Below are positions 57,035 to 64,000 of a stretch of 64,000 nt of DNA, piece after piece. Origin of the DNA: JAEUIE01 sp046350055 (GTDB lineage: Bacteria > Planctomycetota > Planctomycetia > Gemmatales > HRBIN36). Numbering within the stretch: the stretch's first letter is position 1; each line of letters starts with the position of its first letter. A program made the position numbers and the translations under genes. The stretch spans positions 5,332,001-5,396,000 of the forward strand of contig JAXMBC010000001.1 in assembly GCA_046350055.1 (NCBI GenBank), given 5' to 3'. Under the pieces are notes generated by a model. The model made no database searches. It saw only the letters and a list, made by a program, of their open reading frames with translations, and had not been told where the DNA came from.

Positions 57035-58749
57035 TCCACGCTACTTCGTCGCTCGCCATCGTTATCTTTCTGTGCTTCGTCGCCTTCACGCTGGGCATCA
57101 GCTTCTATGCAGCCCGGCGTACGAGAACTGCAGCCGGTTACTATGCCGCTGGTGGTGGTATCCACTGGTTCGTCAATGGGATTGCCTTCGCCGGCGATTA
57201 CCTCTCCGCTGCTTCGTTCCTGGGCATCTGTGGCACCATCGCCTTCTTCGGCTACGATGGTTTCCTTTACTCCATCGGCTACCTGGCCGGCTGGGTGGTG
57301 GCCCTGCTCGTCATCGCGGAGCCAATGAAGCGGCTGGGCAAGTACACCTTCGCTGATGCTCTCGACAAGCAGTTCCAATCACGGGGTATCAAACTCGTCG
57401 CAGCCATCAGCACACTGGTCGTCAGCCTGTTCTACCTCATCCCGCAAATGGTGGGTGCCGGGGTACTGATTCAACCGTTGCTGGGCCTGCCCCACTGGGC
57501 CGGGGTGCTCATCGTCGGGGCGGTGGTGGTGCTCATCGTCGCCACGGCTGGCATGGCGTCCACCACCTATGTGCAGTTCTTCAAAGGGCTACTGCTGCTG
57601 CTCTTCAGTACCATCCTGACAGTACTGATCCTGAACCGTGGCATCAGTGCGGATACCCGGCCTGAGTCAGTGCAAAGCCACTCTACCACGGTAACCAGTG
57701 ATGGCAGGAAGCTGGTCGATGGCAAGCCTCTGGGTGAAGCACAACTGCCCGGCGCTGGCCATGTGCAGCAGCTACCCGACGGGAAGCTCACCACGGGCCC
57801 GCTCGGCCCGATGGAGTTCCTGGCTACGTTGCGCGAAAGCGTCATCGTCCTGTGGAAATCGTCGAAGAAGACCGATGCGACAGGAACCACCACGACCTAC
57901 ACCGCTGTGCCAACCAACGGCGCGGACATCCTCCGGCCTGGCAAAAGTCCGGCGTTCCAGGGATTGCAGAGCGATTCTGCTGCGGCCAAGTGGAACTTCG
58001 TCTCGCTCATGCTCGCCCTCTTCTGTGGCACCGCCTCGCTGCCGCACATCCTCATCCGCTACTACACGGTGAAGGACTCGGCTGCGGCCCGCAAGAGTAC
58101 GGTCGTCGGCATTGGAGCGATTGGCGGGTTTTACATCCTGACGCTGTTCATGGGTTTAGGTGCGATGACCGGCGGTGCGCTCGACCTGACCAATAGCAAC
58201 ATGTCCGCACCACTGCTGGCCCGCAGCTTTGGTGAAGTACTCTTCGCCTTCATCTCGGCGGTGGCTTTTACCACCGTGCTGGGGACGGTGAGTGGTCTGA
58301 TTGTCGCAGCCAGTGGTGCCGTCGTGCATGACCTGCTTACCGGTACCATGAAGCTGGAACTGAATGACTACAACAAGGTCAGGATCGGCAAGTTCACTGC
58401 CATGGTCGTGGGTGCGGTTGCAGTGGGGCTTGGCATTGTCTTTGAAAAGATGAACGTCAACTTCCTCGTCGGCTGGGCGTTCAGCGTGGCAGCCTCGGCC
58501 AACCTGCCTGCGCTGATCATGCTGCTTTTCTGGAAAGGGACGACCCGGCAGGGCATCATCGCTTCGGTGCTTGTCGGCATGCTCTCGTCGCTGGCGTGGA
58601 TTCTGCTGAGTGGCGATACCTACCGCGATGTCTACGGCCTGGCCCCGGAGCGTTCGGTAGTCCCGTTCAGCCAGCCGGGAGTCGTGACGATCCCGTTGAG
58701 CTTCGTGGTGCTGGTGGTAGTGTCGGTGATGACGAGCCGGAAGCGTTAG
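57031..58749 (+). CDS. ActP-like sodium:solute symporter
   Basis: This is a 572-residue protein of the SSS family with about 13 hydrophobic segments. The family phrases GISFYAARRTRTAAGYYAAG, NGIAFAGDYLSAASFLGI and PHILIRYYTVKD are the acetate/pyruvate subgroup. The likely substrates are short carboxylates, with Na+. An insertion of ~90 polar residues follows the sixth-seventh helix (SVQSHSTTVTSDGRKLVDGK and so on). The last residues and the TAG stop are encoded by a REP element at 58733-58754. Confidence 0.88.
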   Translation: MIHATSSLAIVIFLCFVAFTLGISFYAARRTRTAAGYYAAGGGIHWFVNGIAFAGDYLSAASFLGICGTIAFFGYDGFLYSIGYLAGWVVALLVIAEPMKRLGKYTFADALDKQFQSRGIKLVAAISTLVVSLFYLIPQMVGAGVLIQPLLGLPHWAGVLIVGAVVVLIVATAGMASTTYVQFFKGLLLLLFSTILTVLILNRGISADTRPESVQSHSTTVTSDGRKLVDGKPLGEAQLPGAGHVQQLPDGKLTTGPLGPMEFLATLRESVIVLWKSSKKTDATGTTTTYTAVPTNGADILRPGKSPAFQGLQSDSAAAKWNFVSLMLALFCGTASLPHILIRYYTVKDSAAARKSTVVGIGAIGGFYILTLFMGLGAMTGGALDLTNSNMSAPLLARSFGEVLFAFISAVAFTTVLGTVSGLIVAASGAVVHDLLTGTMKLELNDYNKVRIGKFTAMVVGAVAVGLGIVFEKMNVNFLVGWAFSVAASANLPALIMLLFWKGTTRQGIIASVLVGMLSSLAWILLSGDTYRDVYGLAPERSVVPFSQPGVVTIPLSFVVLVVVSVMTSRKR

Positions 58750-58783
58750 CGACGCTGATAACGAGCCGGAAGCGTCAGCGACG
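58733..58783 (+). repeat. Two direct REP copies of family A
   Basis: CGAGCCGGAAGCG(T) at 58733-58754 and 58762-58783 are nearly identical 22-bp units. The first overlaps the symporter stop codon. Inverted copies lie at 59475-59496 and 62579-62600. Confidence 0.8.
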
Positions 58784-58880
58784 ATGCAGAAACCGTTGTA
58801 AACGTCCAAATGCTACAGTAAGTTTGCATTAGTGCTTGCTGACTCTTTGCCTTTGCTGATGCTTCATACTCGTGCGAACA

Positions 58881-59387
58881 ATGTCCAAACCACTCGCATA
58901 CTTTATCACGATTAGCACTTATGGATCGTGGTTGCATGGAAGTGAGAAAGGCTCAGTAGACCGCCACCATAATATGCCCGGAACACCATTCTTGTCTCCC
59001 GATGCAACTCTCCAACGGCAATCCTATCAAGCACTTCGGCAGCCGCCGTATATTCTCGACGAGCCACGCAGACGCATCGTAATGCAAACCATCTGTGAAG
59101 TCACAAAGCATCGCACCTGGACACTCTGGGCATTACATGTAAGAAGCAATCACGTTCACGTCGTCATAACCACAAACGATGTGAAGCCCGAAAAAGTAAT
59201 GAGTGATCTCAAAGCATGGTGTAGCCGTCGATTGCGAGAAGCATTGCATGAAGACGCTAATCGAGATCGCTGGACCCAACATGGCAGCACACGCTATCTC
59301 AACGACGACGATAGCTTTCATCATGCAGTGAAGTATGTACTGGAAGAACAGGGCGATGCGATGGAAGTCTATGATGGACGAAATTGA
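58881..59387 (+). CDS. REP-associated tyrosine transposase (RAYT, Y1_Tnp)
   Basis: This 168-residue protein carries the HUH motif as HVHVV (H91-V-H93) in VRSNHVHVVI and a candidate nucleophile Y152 in VKYVLEEQG. Its start MSKPLAYFITISTYGSWLHG is typical of RAYTs, which move or maintain REP elements by single-strand nicking and rejoining. It is flanked by inverted copies of the family A REP within 150 bp (58733-58783 and 59475-59496). The ATG at 58881 is preferred to GTG 58872. It has a normal length, so it may be active. Confidence 0.9.
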   Translation: MSKPLAYFITISTYGSWLHGSEKGSVDRHHNMPGTPFLSPDATLQRQSYQALRQPPYILDEPRRRIVMQTICEVTKHRTWTLWALHVRSNHVHVVITTNDVKPEKVMSDLKAWCSRRLREALHEDANRDRWTQHGSTRYLNDDDSFHHAVKYVLEEQGDAMEVYDGRN

Positions 59388-59474
59388 CTCGTATGATCTA
59401 GAGGTAGAAGCATCAGTGATGTCGACTGCAGGTGTCAGCCCAACCGACTGTTGCACAATCAACGTGTTTTTCCC

Positions 59475-59496
59475 CGTCGCTGACGCTTCCGGCTCG
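59475..59496 (-). repeat. REP family A, inverted copy
   Basis: CGTCGCTGACGCTTCCGGCT is the complement of the units upstream of the RAYT gene. Confidence 0.75.
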
Positions 59497-59553
59497 TGTG
59501 ACGTGTGACATTTCTCCTGCAGTTCGCTTGCTTTTTTCGCCGATGAGGTTACT

Positions 59554-59640
59554 ATGTTAAGCATGAAGCTTGCAGCGAAATGTTGTTGTCTACTGTCCCA
59601 GCCCGGCCTGTGCCGGATTGGCAACGGAGGCACTTTGTAA
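59554..59640 (+). CDS. 28-residue Cys-codon leader peptide
   Basis: The ATG at 59554 is preceded by GAGG with 5-nt spacing. The peptide contains three consecutive Cys codons (TGTTGTTGT, residues 10-12) and another Cys at 20. It ends at 59640, 25 nt before a terminator hairpin. This is the form of a leader peptide in transcription attenuation. It could also be a chance frame. Confidence 0.35.
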   Translation: MLSMKLAAKCCCLLSQPGLCRIGNGGTL

Positions 59641-59665
59641 GCTTCTCATCACGTTGCGAATCCTG

Positions 59666-59705
59666 CAGGCCTGGGCGAACCACTCGCTCAGGCCTGTTGT
59701 CTTTT
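59666..59705 (+). terminator. Intrinsic terminator downstream of the leader peptide
   Basis: CAGGCCTG at 59666-59673 pairs with CAGGCCTG at 59689-59696 (palindromic arms), with an inner GCG/CGC extension, and is followed by TTGTCTTTT. It lies before the small Cys-rich frame and the exported protein gene. Confidence 0.6.
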
Positions 59706-59739
59706 ACCCAACCCGTTTCTCTTGCTCAGGAGTCCTGTC

Positions 59740-59853
59740 ATGTGTTGTCGTTGCTGTCTGATGTGTCTGAAACGTCTACCCCATTCCATTTCCCTTTCTG
59801 CTTTTCCATCGCAACCCCCTAGTACGGAGCCTTTGACCTATGAACGTGCGTAA
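59740..59853 (+). CDS. 37-residue Cys-rich small protein, coupled to the next gene
   Basis: AGGAG lies 7 nt before the ATG at 59740. The peptide begins MCCRCCLMCLKRL, with five Cys in the first nine residues, and then runs into Ser/Pro residues. It overlaps the start of the following gene by 14 nt, which could couple their translation. It may be a metal-responsive peptide or leader; I do not know the family. Confidence 0.4.
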   Translation: MCCRCCLMCLKRLPHSISLSAFPSQPPSTEPLTYERA

Positions 59854-60283
59854 TACCTTCTTTGCTGCCAGTCTTTCCACCTTGGCTGTGGCCAGCGCTC
59901 TGCAGGCCGATGAACCCCAGCCGGTTCCACCACCACAGCAGCCAGCCCCGCAAATCCAGTCGATCCAGCCTCCCAACGTGCGACCGAGCCGTCGTGAACG
60001 ACGCCAGGGCACTTGGCAAATCGTACAGACCACTCCTGCCACCAACCCCACCGCTACGCAACCTGCCCCGCAGCAAAAACCAGCTGCACCAGCTCAGCAG
60101 CAGGCACAAGCTGCTCCCGCCATCAACAAACCTCCGACGAGTATTCAGTCGCCACCCCTGGTGGAACAGCGCCGTCCCGGGCCGCTGAGCCGACTGTTGA
60201 ACAGGCGTGCCAGCTCTACCTCCATTCCACCCACGGTGATTCAGCAGCCAGCTGGCAGTCAGCCGCTACCCACGGCGAAGTAA
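59840..60283 (+). CDS. Exported Pro/Gln-rich protein
   Basis: This 147-residue protein has a signal peptide (MNVRNTFFAASLSTLAVASALQADEPQ) and a low-complexity Pro/Gln/Ala mature part with basic patches (PSRRERRQGTW, RRPGPLSRLLNRRAS). No domain is recognised. It is probably a disordered envelope component. It has no cysteine, which argues against being a Cys-enzyme target of the leader. Confidence 0.65.
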   Translation: MNVRNTFFAASLSTLAVASALQADEPQPVPPPQQPAPQIQSIQPPNVRPSRRERRQGTWQIVQTTPATNPTATQPAPQQKPAAPAQQQAQAAPAINKPPTSIQSPPLVEQRRPGPLSRLLNRRASSTSIPPTVIQQPAGSQPLPTAK

Positions 60284-60388
60284 AGCTCAGCTTTCAACTG
60301 TTGCAATTCAGCATGGTGAGCCTGCGTACAGGCACACCATCACTGTTCATTCCCTGTTCGTTTCATCTACACACAACGAGGTATAGCC

Positions 60389-60589
60389 ATGTCGATCTAT
60401 CAGCATCATGAACCCGAATCCGCTGCCCGGCTCAACCGCGTGCTGGCCCAGGCCCGTCGCAGTGAGAAGCAGCGGCGACTGACGCTCTCCACACAGGAGT
60501 TGCTGGCCACGTCCCGGCTGGAATTGGGATTGGTCAGGCCACGGGCACTGAATCAGCCTCGAGGCCAGGCTTACTCCCACCAGGAGTAA
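60389..60589 (+). CDS. Small basic protein, function unknown
   Basis: This is a 66-residue soluble protein rich in Arg, Leu and Gln (RLNRVLAQARRSEKQRR). It looks helical and may bind nucleic acid. It is followed by a strong terminator at 60602-60634, which supports its being a transcribed unit. I see no clear ribosome-binding site. Confidence 0.5.
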   Translation: MSIYQHHEPESAARLNRVLAQARRSEKQRRLTLSTQELLATSRLELGLVRPRALNQPRGQAYSHQE

Positions 60590-60601
60590 GACATTCGGGA
60601 C

Positions 60602-60634
60602 GGGGAGCAGCGGGCACGTCACCCGCTGCTCCTC
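60602..60634 (+). terminator. Strong hairpin terminator
   Basis: GGAGCAGCGGG (60604-60614) pairs perfectly with CCCGCTGCTCC (60622-60632) around a 7-nt loop. A further two pairs extend it. The following sequence TCGTTCC is only weakly U-rich. Confidence 0.6.
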
Positions 60635-60648
60635 GTTCCGGATCACCT

Positions 60649-60727
60649 GTCGCAGGAACTTAAACCTTCATGGCGAGGGATCAGCCTGCAAAGCTGATGG
60701 TACGTGGTTCGACTCCACCCTGTGACT
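60649..60727 (+). tRNA. tRNA-Cys(GCA)-like element with abnormal D-arm
   Basis: The acceptor GTCGCAG pairs with CTGTGAC (one G-U). The anticodon stem TCAGC/GCTGA has loop CTGCAAA (anticodon GCA). The T-loop TTCGACT sits in a stem with one mismatched pair. The D-region is too long: between the acceptor and CCTT/GAGG there are nine bases (GAACTTAAA) instead of two. Total length is 79 nt. It could be an unusual tRNA, a tRNA-like or a degenerate copy. Confidence 0.45.
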
Positions 60728-60729
60728 CT

Positions 60730-60785
60730 CAGGCCGCCTGGCAGGTAAAGGTTGGGACAGCAACTCCACCCTGCCAGGCGGCCTG
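60730..60785. repeat. Long perfect inverted repeat downstream of the tRNA-like element
   Basis: CAGGCCGCCTGGCAGG (60730-60745) is exactly complementary to 60770-60785. The 24-nt loop contains GTTG/CAAC. It begins three nt after the tRNA-like element and ends eight before repeat family B copy 2. Confidence 0.65.
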
Positions 60786-60792
60786 CTATCGT

Positions 60793-60913
60793 AGACGCAG
60801 CATCCTGCCGCGTATGCAATGACTTGTAGTGGTGCAACCGCCGCTGGTGACCCAATCACTTGCAGGATGGACGTGCTGCGGGGTATTGCAGACGCGGCGG
60901 GACGCCGCGTCTA
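60793..60913. repeat. Repeat family B, copy 2 (121 bp)
   Basis: TAGACGCAGCATCC on the left and a GACGCCGCGTCTA end on the right form inverted ends. The interior shares AGTGGTGCA and ATGGACGTGC with the 42,494 copy. It overlaps the frame preceding the DinB gene, whose start is downstream. Confidence 0.75.
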
Positions 60914-60958
60914 CTTTGGCTCCGTAGGATAGAGGTATCTCTTCCTCCGGAGTTTCGC

Positions 60959-61447
60959 ATGAACACGCAGCAGTGCATCGCTTCGAACATGGACATGACC
61001 GATTTTGTCATGCTCTCGTACTTGAAAGACCTGAGCAGTGCAGAACTGATGACTCGCCCCGGCCCGAACTGCAACCACCTCGCCTGGCAGCTTGGCCACC
61101 TCATCAACTCGGAACAGCAACTGCTTAATGCGATCCTCCCCGGATCCGCCATGCCTTTGCCCGATGGCTTTGGTGACAAGCACTCCAAAGAGCAAAAAGA
61201 TAACAATGATCCCAAGGCATTCCTGACCAGGGAAGAGTACATCGATCTCTACAAGAAGAGTCGCCAGCACACCAAGGCTGCACTTGCCAAGCTCAGCGAT
61301 GCAGATTGCGACAAGCCCAACCCGATGGGATGGGAAATGTTTCCCACGGTTGGCGTGATGGTCAACCTGATCGCCAGCCACCCGATGATGCACGCCGGGC
61401 AGTTTGCCGTGGTTCGCCGTGCACTCGGTAAGCCGGTGGTGATCTAA
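60959..61447 (+). CDS. DinB-like protein
   Basis: This 162-residue four-helix protein has the DinB/YfiT metal motif: HLAWQLGHLINSEQ (His in the first helix) and NLIASHPMMHAGQF (HxxxH-like) near the end. DinB-fold proteins bind a metal and act as thiol-dependent S-transferases or detoxification enzymes. GGAG lies 6 nt before the ATG at 60959; the frame upstream runs through repeat B and is ignored. Confidence 0.8.
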   Translation: MNTQQCIASNMDMTDFVMLSYLKDLSSAELMTRPGPNCNHLAWQLGHLINSEQQLLNAILPGSAMPLPDGFGDKHSKEQKDNNDPKAFLTREEYIDLYKKSRQHTKAALAKLSDADCDKPNPMGWEMFPTVGVMVNLIASHPMMHAGQFAVVRRALGKPVVI

Positions 61448-61468
61448 CTGCAAGAGCAGGAAGTAAAC

Positions 61469-61499
61469 TCTCCCTTCTCCCCCCGGGGAGCGGGGAACA
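61469..61499. repeat. Degenerate copy of the family read at 3354
   Basis: CTCCCTTCTCCCCCCGGGGA with GCGGGGAAC resembles the CTTCCCGGTGGGGAGAGGGG core of the repeat in the peptidase-barrel gene. It is intergenic. Confidence 0.3.
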
Positions 61500-61576
61500 A
61501 TAGTTGCAACCCGTTTCGTCCTCGCATATCATCGCTAGTAACCTACCTCACCTCCCGCCAGAAGGGCACCTACCTC

Positions 61577-62485
61577 ATGGGCAAGAAACTCTCGATCGGC
61601 AGTTGGGCCTTTGTCTTCAATCAGGAAACCGTGCTCGACTTCCACACCACGCTGCACAAGCTCCAGCACATGAAGTTCGATGGTATCGAACTGGGCAGCT
61701 TCGGCGTGCACCCCACTCCGAAATCGCACCCCACCAAGGCGAGCCGGGCCGCCCTCAGGAAGGAAGTGGCCGACCATGGTCTGGGCTTCTCCGGCATAGC
61801 CGTTGATCTCTGGTCGTTCAAGCCCATCAGCCTGGAAGATCCTCTGCCCTATCTGTGTGCGTTCCTCGGCTACTGCAGCTTTGCCCAGGACCTGGGCATG
61901 GATATGATCCGTGTCGATACCTGCGAACCACCCGACGTGCTGGAGAAGAACAAGATCGACCCCAAGGTCGGCATGGATCGCATCATCAATGCCTGGGACA
62001 TCGCCTGCAAGATGGCCGCTGACCATGGCCTCAAGGTGAGTTGGGAATTTGAGCCCGGCTTCGTCTTCAACAAGGCCAGCGAGGTGGTGAAGATCGTCGA
62101 TGCCGTGAAGGCGAAGGGGCACAAGAACTTCGGCCTGATGTACGACAGTTGCCACGCCCACATGACTGCCCTGGGGGCCAACCAGGTGGGTGAGAAGGAA
62201 ACCGTAGCTGGCGGAGCCCTCGGCGTACTGAAGATGCTGGAAGGCCGCATCAATCACATCCACCTGATTGATTCCGACGGTTCGCTCAACGAACACAAGA
62301 CCAGCACCCACAACCCCTTTGGCACCGGCAACATTAATTTCGATGAACTCCTTCCCGCCATCGAGAAGGCCGGCATCGATACCAAGTGGTGGGCCATTGA
62401 CCTCTGCTTCTGGCCCGACGCCTGGAATGTGACGGCTCAGTGCAAGAAGTACCTGGATGCAATGCGGGCGAAGTACGCAGCTTAG
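61577..62485 (+). CDS. Sugar phosphate isomerase/epimerase family TIM-barrel protein
   Basis: This 302-residue protein has the AP-endonuclease-2/xylose-isomerase-like barrel. Metal ligands are visible in FEPGFVFNKASE (Glu), GLMYDSCHAHMT (Asp-His), INHIHLIDSDG (His-Asp) and FGTGNINFDELL. Such enzymes epimerise or isomerise sugars; the exact one is not clear. No signal peptide. It precedes a REP pair and the DUF1501 gene. Confidence 0.85.
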   Translation: MGKKLSIGSWAFVFNQETVLDFHTTLHKLQHMKFDGIELGSFGVHPTPKSHPTKASRAALRKEVADHGLGFSGIAVDLWSFKPISLEDPLPYLCAFLGYCSFAQDLGMDMIRVDTCEPPDVLEKNKIDPKVGMDRIINAWDIACKMAADHGLKVSWEFEPGFVFNKASEVVKIVDAVKAKGHKNFGLMYDSCHAHMTALGANQVGEKETVAGGALGVLKMLEGRINHIHLIDSDGSLNEHKTSTHNPFGTGNINFDELLPAIEKAGIDTKWWAIDLCFWPDAWNVTAQCKKYLDAMRAKYAA

Positions 62486-62502
62486 GAAGCACTATGTACA
62501 TA

Positions 62503-62600
62503 CGAGCCGGAAGCGTTAGCGACGGCGACTACCGTTCGCATTGAGCGTCAACACGCCACCTCATTCCGTCTGCTGTGCCGTCGCTGACGCTTCCGGCTCG
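62503..62600. repeat. REP family A inverted pair (BIME-like)
   Basis: Two units point towards each other: CGAGCCGGAAGCG at 62503-62524 and its complement at 62579-62600, with 54 bp between. This is a non-autonomous, REP-pair structure like those mobilised by RAYT proteins. Confidence 0.8.
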
Positions 62601-62692
62601 TTTCCCCTTGCATACTGTGCTTTCGCACGGAATAATACAGCACCTGCCAGTATCCCCGCCAGTATCCCACCGACTCGGAGCCTCCTCCCACC

Positions 62693-64000
62693 ATGCTCCA
62701 ACTGCAACTGGGCCGTGCTGCCCGTAATTGCCAGCAGATGACCCGCCGCACCGCTCTCAAGGCCGGGTTCCTTGGCGTGCTCGGCCTCACCTCCGCCGAT
62801 CTGCTGCGTATGCAAGCCCGTGGCCAGGCATCCAGTCGCAAGAAGTCGGTCATCCTCATCTGGCTCGATGGCGGACCAAGTCACCTCGAAAGCTACGATC
62901 CCAAGCCCTTCGCCCCAATTGAATATCGCGGGCCGTGGGGGGCGATCCGCACCAACGTGCCAGGCATGTATGTCAGCGAAATATTGCCCCAGCATGCCAA
63001 GCATGCCGACAAGATGGCCCTCATCCGCTCAGTGCATCATGATAATGGCGACCACTTCGCCGCTGCCCACTGGATGCTCACGGGCCGGTTCGGCTCCAAT
63101 GCAGCTAACCTCAAGCAGATGTATCCGTCGGTCGGGTCCTTTGTCGCCAAGGTGAAAGGGCCGAACCGCCAGGGGCTGCCTGCGTACGTGGGTTTGCCAT
63201 CGGCGGAGTCGGTCTACCTCTTCCCCGGCTACCAGGGAGCTGCCTACCTGGGTGCAGCGTACAACCCATTCGATGTCGACCGTGAGGCGAAGTACCTGGG
63301 TGCGACCGATATGCGCCCGATTGGCACTCCCAAGTGGCTGAAGCAGTTTGAAGGCGAGCAGTCCAGCATCATGGAATCGCGTGCTTCGCTGCTTCAGGCA
63401 ATGGATACCACGTGCAGGGCGTTTGATACAAGCGGTGCCATGTCCACCATGGATCGCTTCCAACTGGAAGCGCTGGACATGGTAACTGGCAAGAATGCCA
63501 AGGCTGCGTTCGACCTCGACAAGGAAGACCCCCGTACAGCGGATCGCTACGGTCGCAGCGCCTGGGGCCGTTATACCCTCATGGCCCGGCGGCTCGTTGA
63601 AGCGGGTGTTACCTTTGTCACGGTTGATATGCCTCACTGGGATGACCATGCTAATATCAAGGAATCGCATGGCATGAAGCTGCGGCCCATGGACCAGGCT
63701 GTGGGAGCATTGCTGGAAGACCTGCATCAGCGTGGCATGCTCCAGGACACGCTGGTGGTGGTGATGGGGGAATTCAGCCGCACGCCACGACTGAACAACG
63801 GGTTGCCGGGCCAGAGCACGGTTCCAGGGCGCGATCACTGGGGCAATGCTATCTCGGTGATGATGGCTGGTGGCGGATTGAAAACGGGGCAAGTGGTTGG
63901 TGCCACGAACAGCAAGGGCGAGCATCCAGTTGACCGTGCCTTGCGGCCCTTTGATATCCTGGCCACCATTTATCATGTGCTCGGCATCGACTATACACAG
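62693..64000 (+). CDS. DUF1501 protein with Tat-type signal, cut by the right edge
   Basis: The frame is open to the edge (436 codons). Its N-terminus has a twin-arginine signal, MTRRTALKAGFLGVLGL. The DUF1501 core is recognised by VILIWLDGGPSHLESYDPKP, ALIRSVHHDNGDHFAAAHWM and later VVVMGEFSRTPRLN. The domain resembles a sulfatase-like/alkaline-phosphatase superfamily fold. In planctomycetes it is commonly paired with PSCyt1-DUF1549-DUF1553 proteins, as seen at 12,234; here they are 50 kb apart. The start at 62693 is supported by GGAG upstream; the ATG at 62738 is an alternative. Confidence 0.9.
   Translation, partial: MLQLQLGRAARNCQQMTRRTALKAGFLGVLGLTSADLLRMQARGQASSRKKSVILIWLDGGPSHLESYDPKPFAPIEYRGPWGAIRTNVPGMYVSEILPQHAKHADKMALIRSVHHDNGDHFAAAHWMLTGRFGSNAANLKQMYPSVGSFVAKVKGPNRQGLPAYVGLPSAESVYLFPGYQGAAYLGAAYNPFDVDREAKYLGATDMRPIGTPKWLKQFEGEQSSIMESRASLLQAMDTTCRAFDTSGAMSTMDRFQLEALDMVTGKNAKAAFDLDKEDPRTADRYGRSAWGRYTLMARRLVEAGVTFVTVDMPHWDDHANIKESHGMKLRPMDQAVGALLEDLHQRGMLQDTLVVVMGEFSRTPRLNNGLPGQSTVPGRDHWGNAISVMMAGGGLKTGQVVGATNSKGEHPVDRALRPFDILATIYHVLGIDYTQ

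Noticed and set aside
60649..60727. tRNA-Sec
   Set aside because: The anticodon is GCA, not TCA, and there is no long variable arm.

Overview
The window looks like a chromosome segment from a planctomycete, most likely Gemmatales/Gemmataceae. The evidence is a PSCyt1-PSCyt2-PSD1 (DUF1549/DUF1553) c-type cytochrome protein, a Tat-exported DUF1501 protein, three PEP-CTERM surface proteins, a serine/threonine kinase fused to a tubulin-like domain, an ECF sigma factor with a membrane tail, a Flp-type pilin-like protein with the motif common in this phylum, and many secreted enzymes. Genes lie on both strands in short units, with many interspersed palindromic repeats. This assignment is inference from gene content, not a database match.

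Layout. 1-11,100: a truncated small membrane protein, a P-loop ATPase, an M1-type metallopeptidase fused to an Omp85-like beta-barrel, a barrel-like exported protein, PEP-CTERM proteins, an rlmN-mgtC pair divergent from mnmA, and a tRNA-Arg(ACG). 11,100-26,170: an MDR oxidoreductase, the large cytochrome/PSD1 protein, exported proteins, prfA, the kinase-tubulin fusion, a photolyase-related protein that lacks part of its usual Fe-S ligand set, an ECF sigma factor, tatA and tRNA-Val(CAC).

26,150-37,746 is a genomic island of about 11.6 kb inserted in the 3' end of tRNA-Val. It is bounded by 22-bp direct repeats. Its left half is a tightly overlapping minus-strand operon: excisionase-like HTH proteins, a DUF3987 primase/helicase-like protein, a small protein, an XRE regulator and a tyrosine integrase. 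Next come an Abi_2/AbiF-type HEPN gene preceded by a promoter and short terminator-ended RNA, a four-gene regulator operon, a tape-measure-like gene and a lipoprotein. Broken copies of the integrase tail/att region, of a ParB-like gene and of the DUF3987 3' end show that the island grew by successive insertions. The integrase reading frame runs through the att core, so integrated and circular forms would encode different C-termini.

37,900-64,000: a Ycf48-like propeller protein with a CBM9-like tail, a methyltransferase, a stand-alone receiver, a DUF2179/UPF0316 membrane protein, a Gfo/Idh/MocA oxidoreductase, Ppx/GppA, an EVE protein, an NrnA-like DHH phosphoesterase, S9 and M28 peptidases, a cupin, a pilin-like protein behind a sigma-54-like site, a DUF11 protein, a DUF485-symporter pair, a REP-associated (RAYT) transposase with its repeats, a Cys-codon-rich leader region, a tRNA-Cys-like element with an abnormal D-arm, a DinB protein, a TIM-barrel isomerase and a DUF1501 protein cut by the right edge. 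At least four families of short palindromic repeats are scattered here; two copies supply the stop codon of the preceding gene and one forms the start of a coding sequence.
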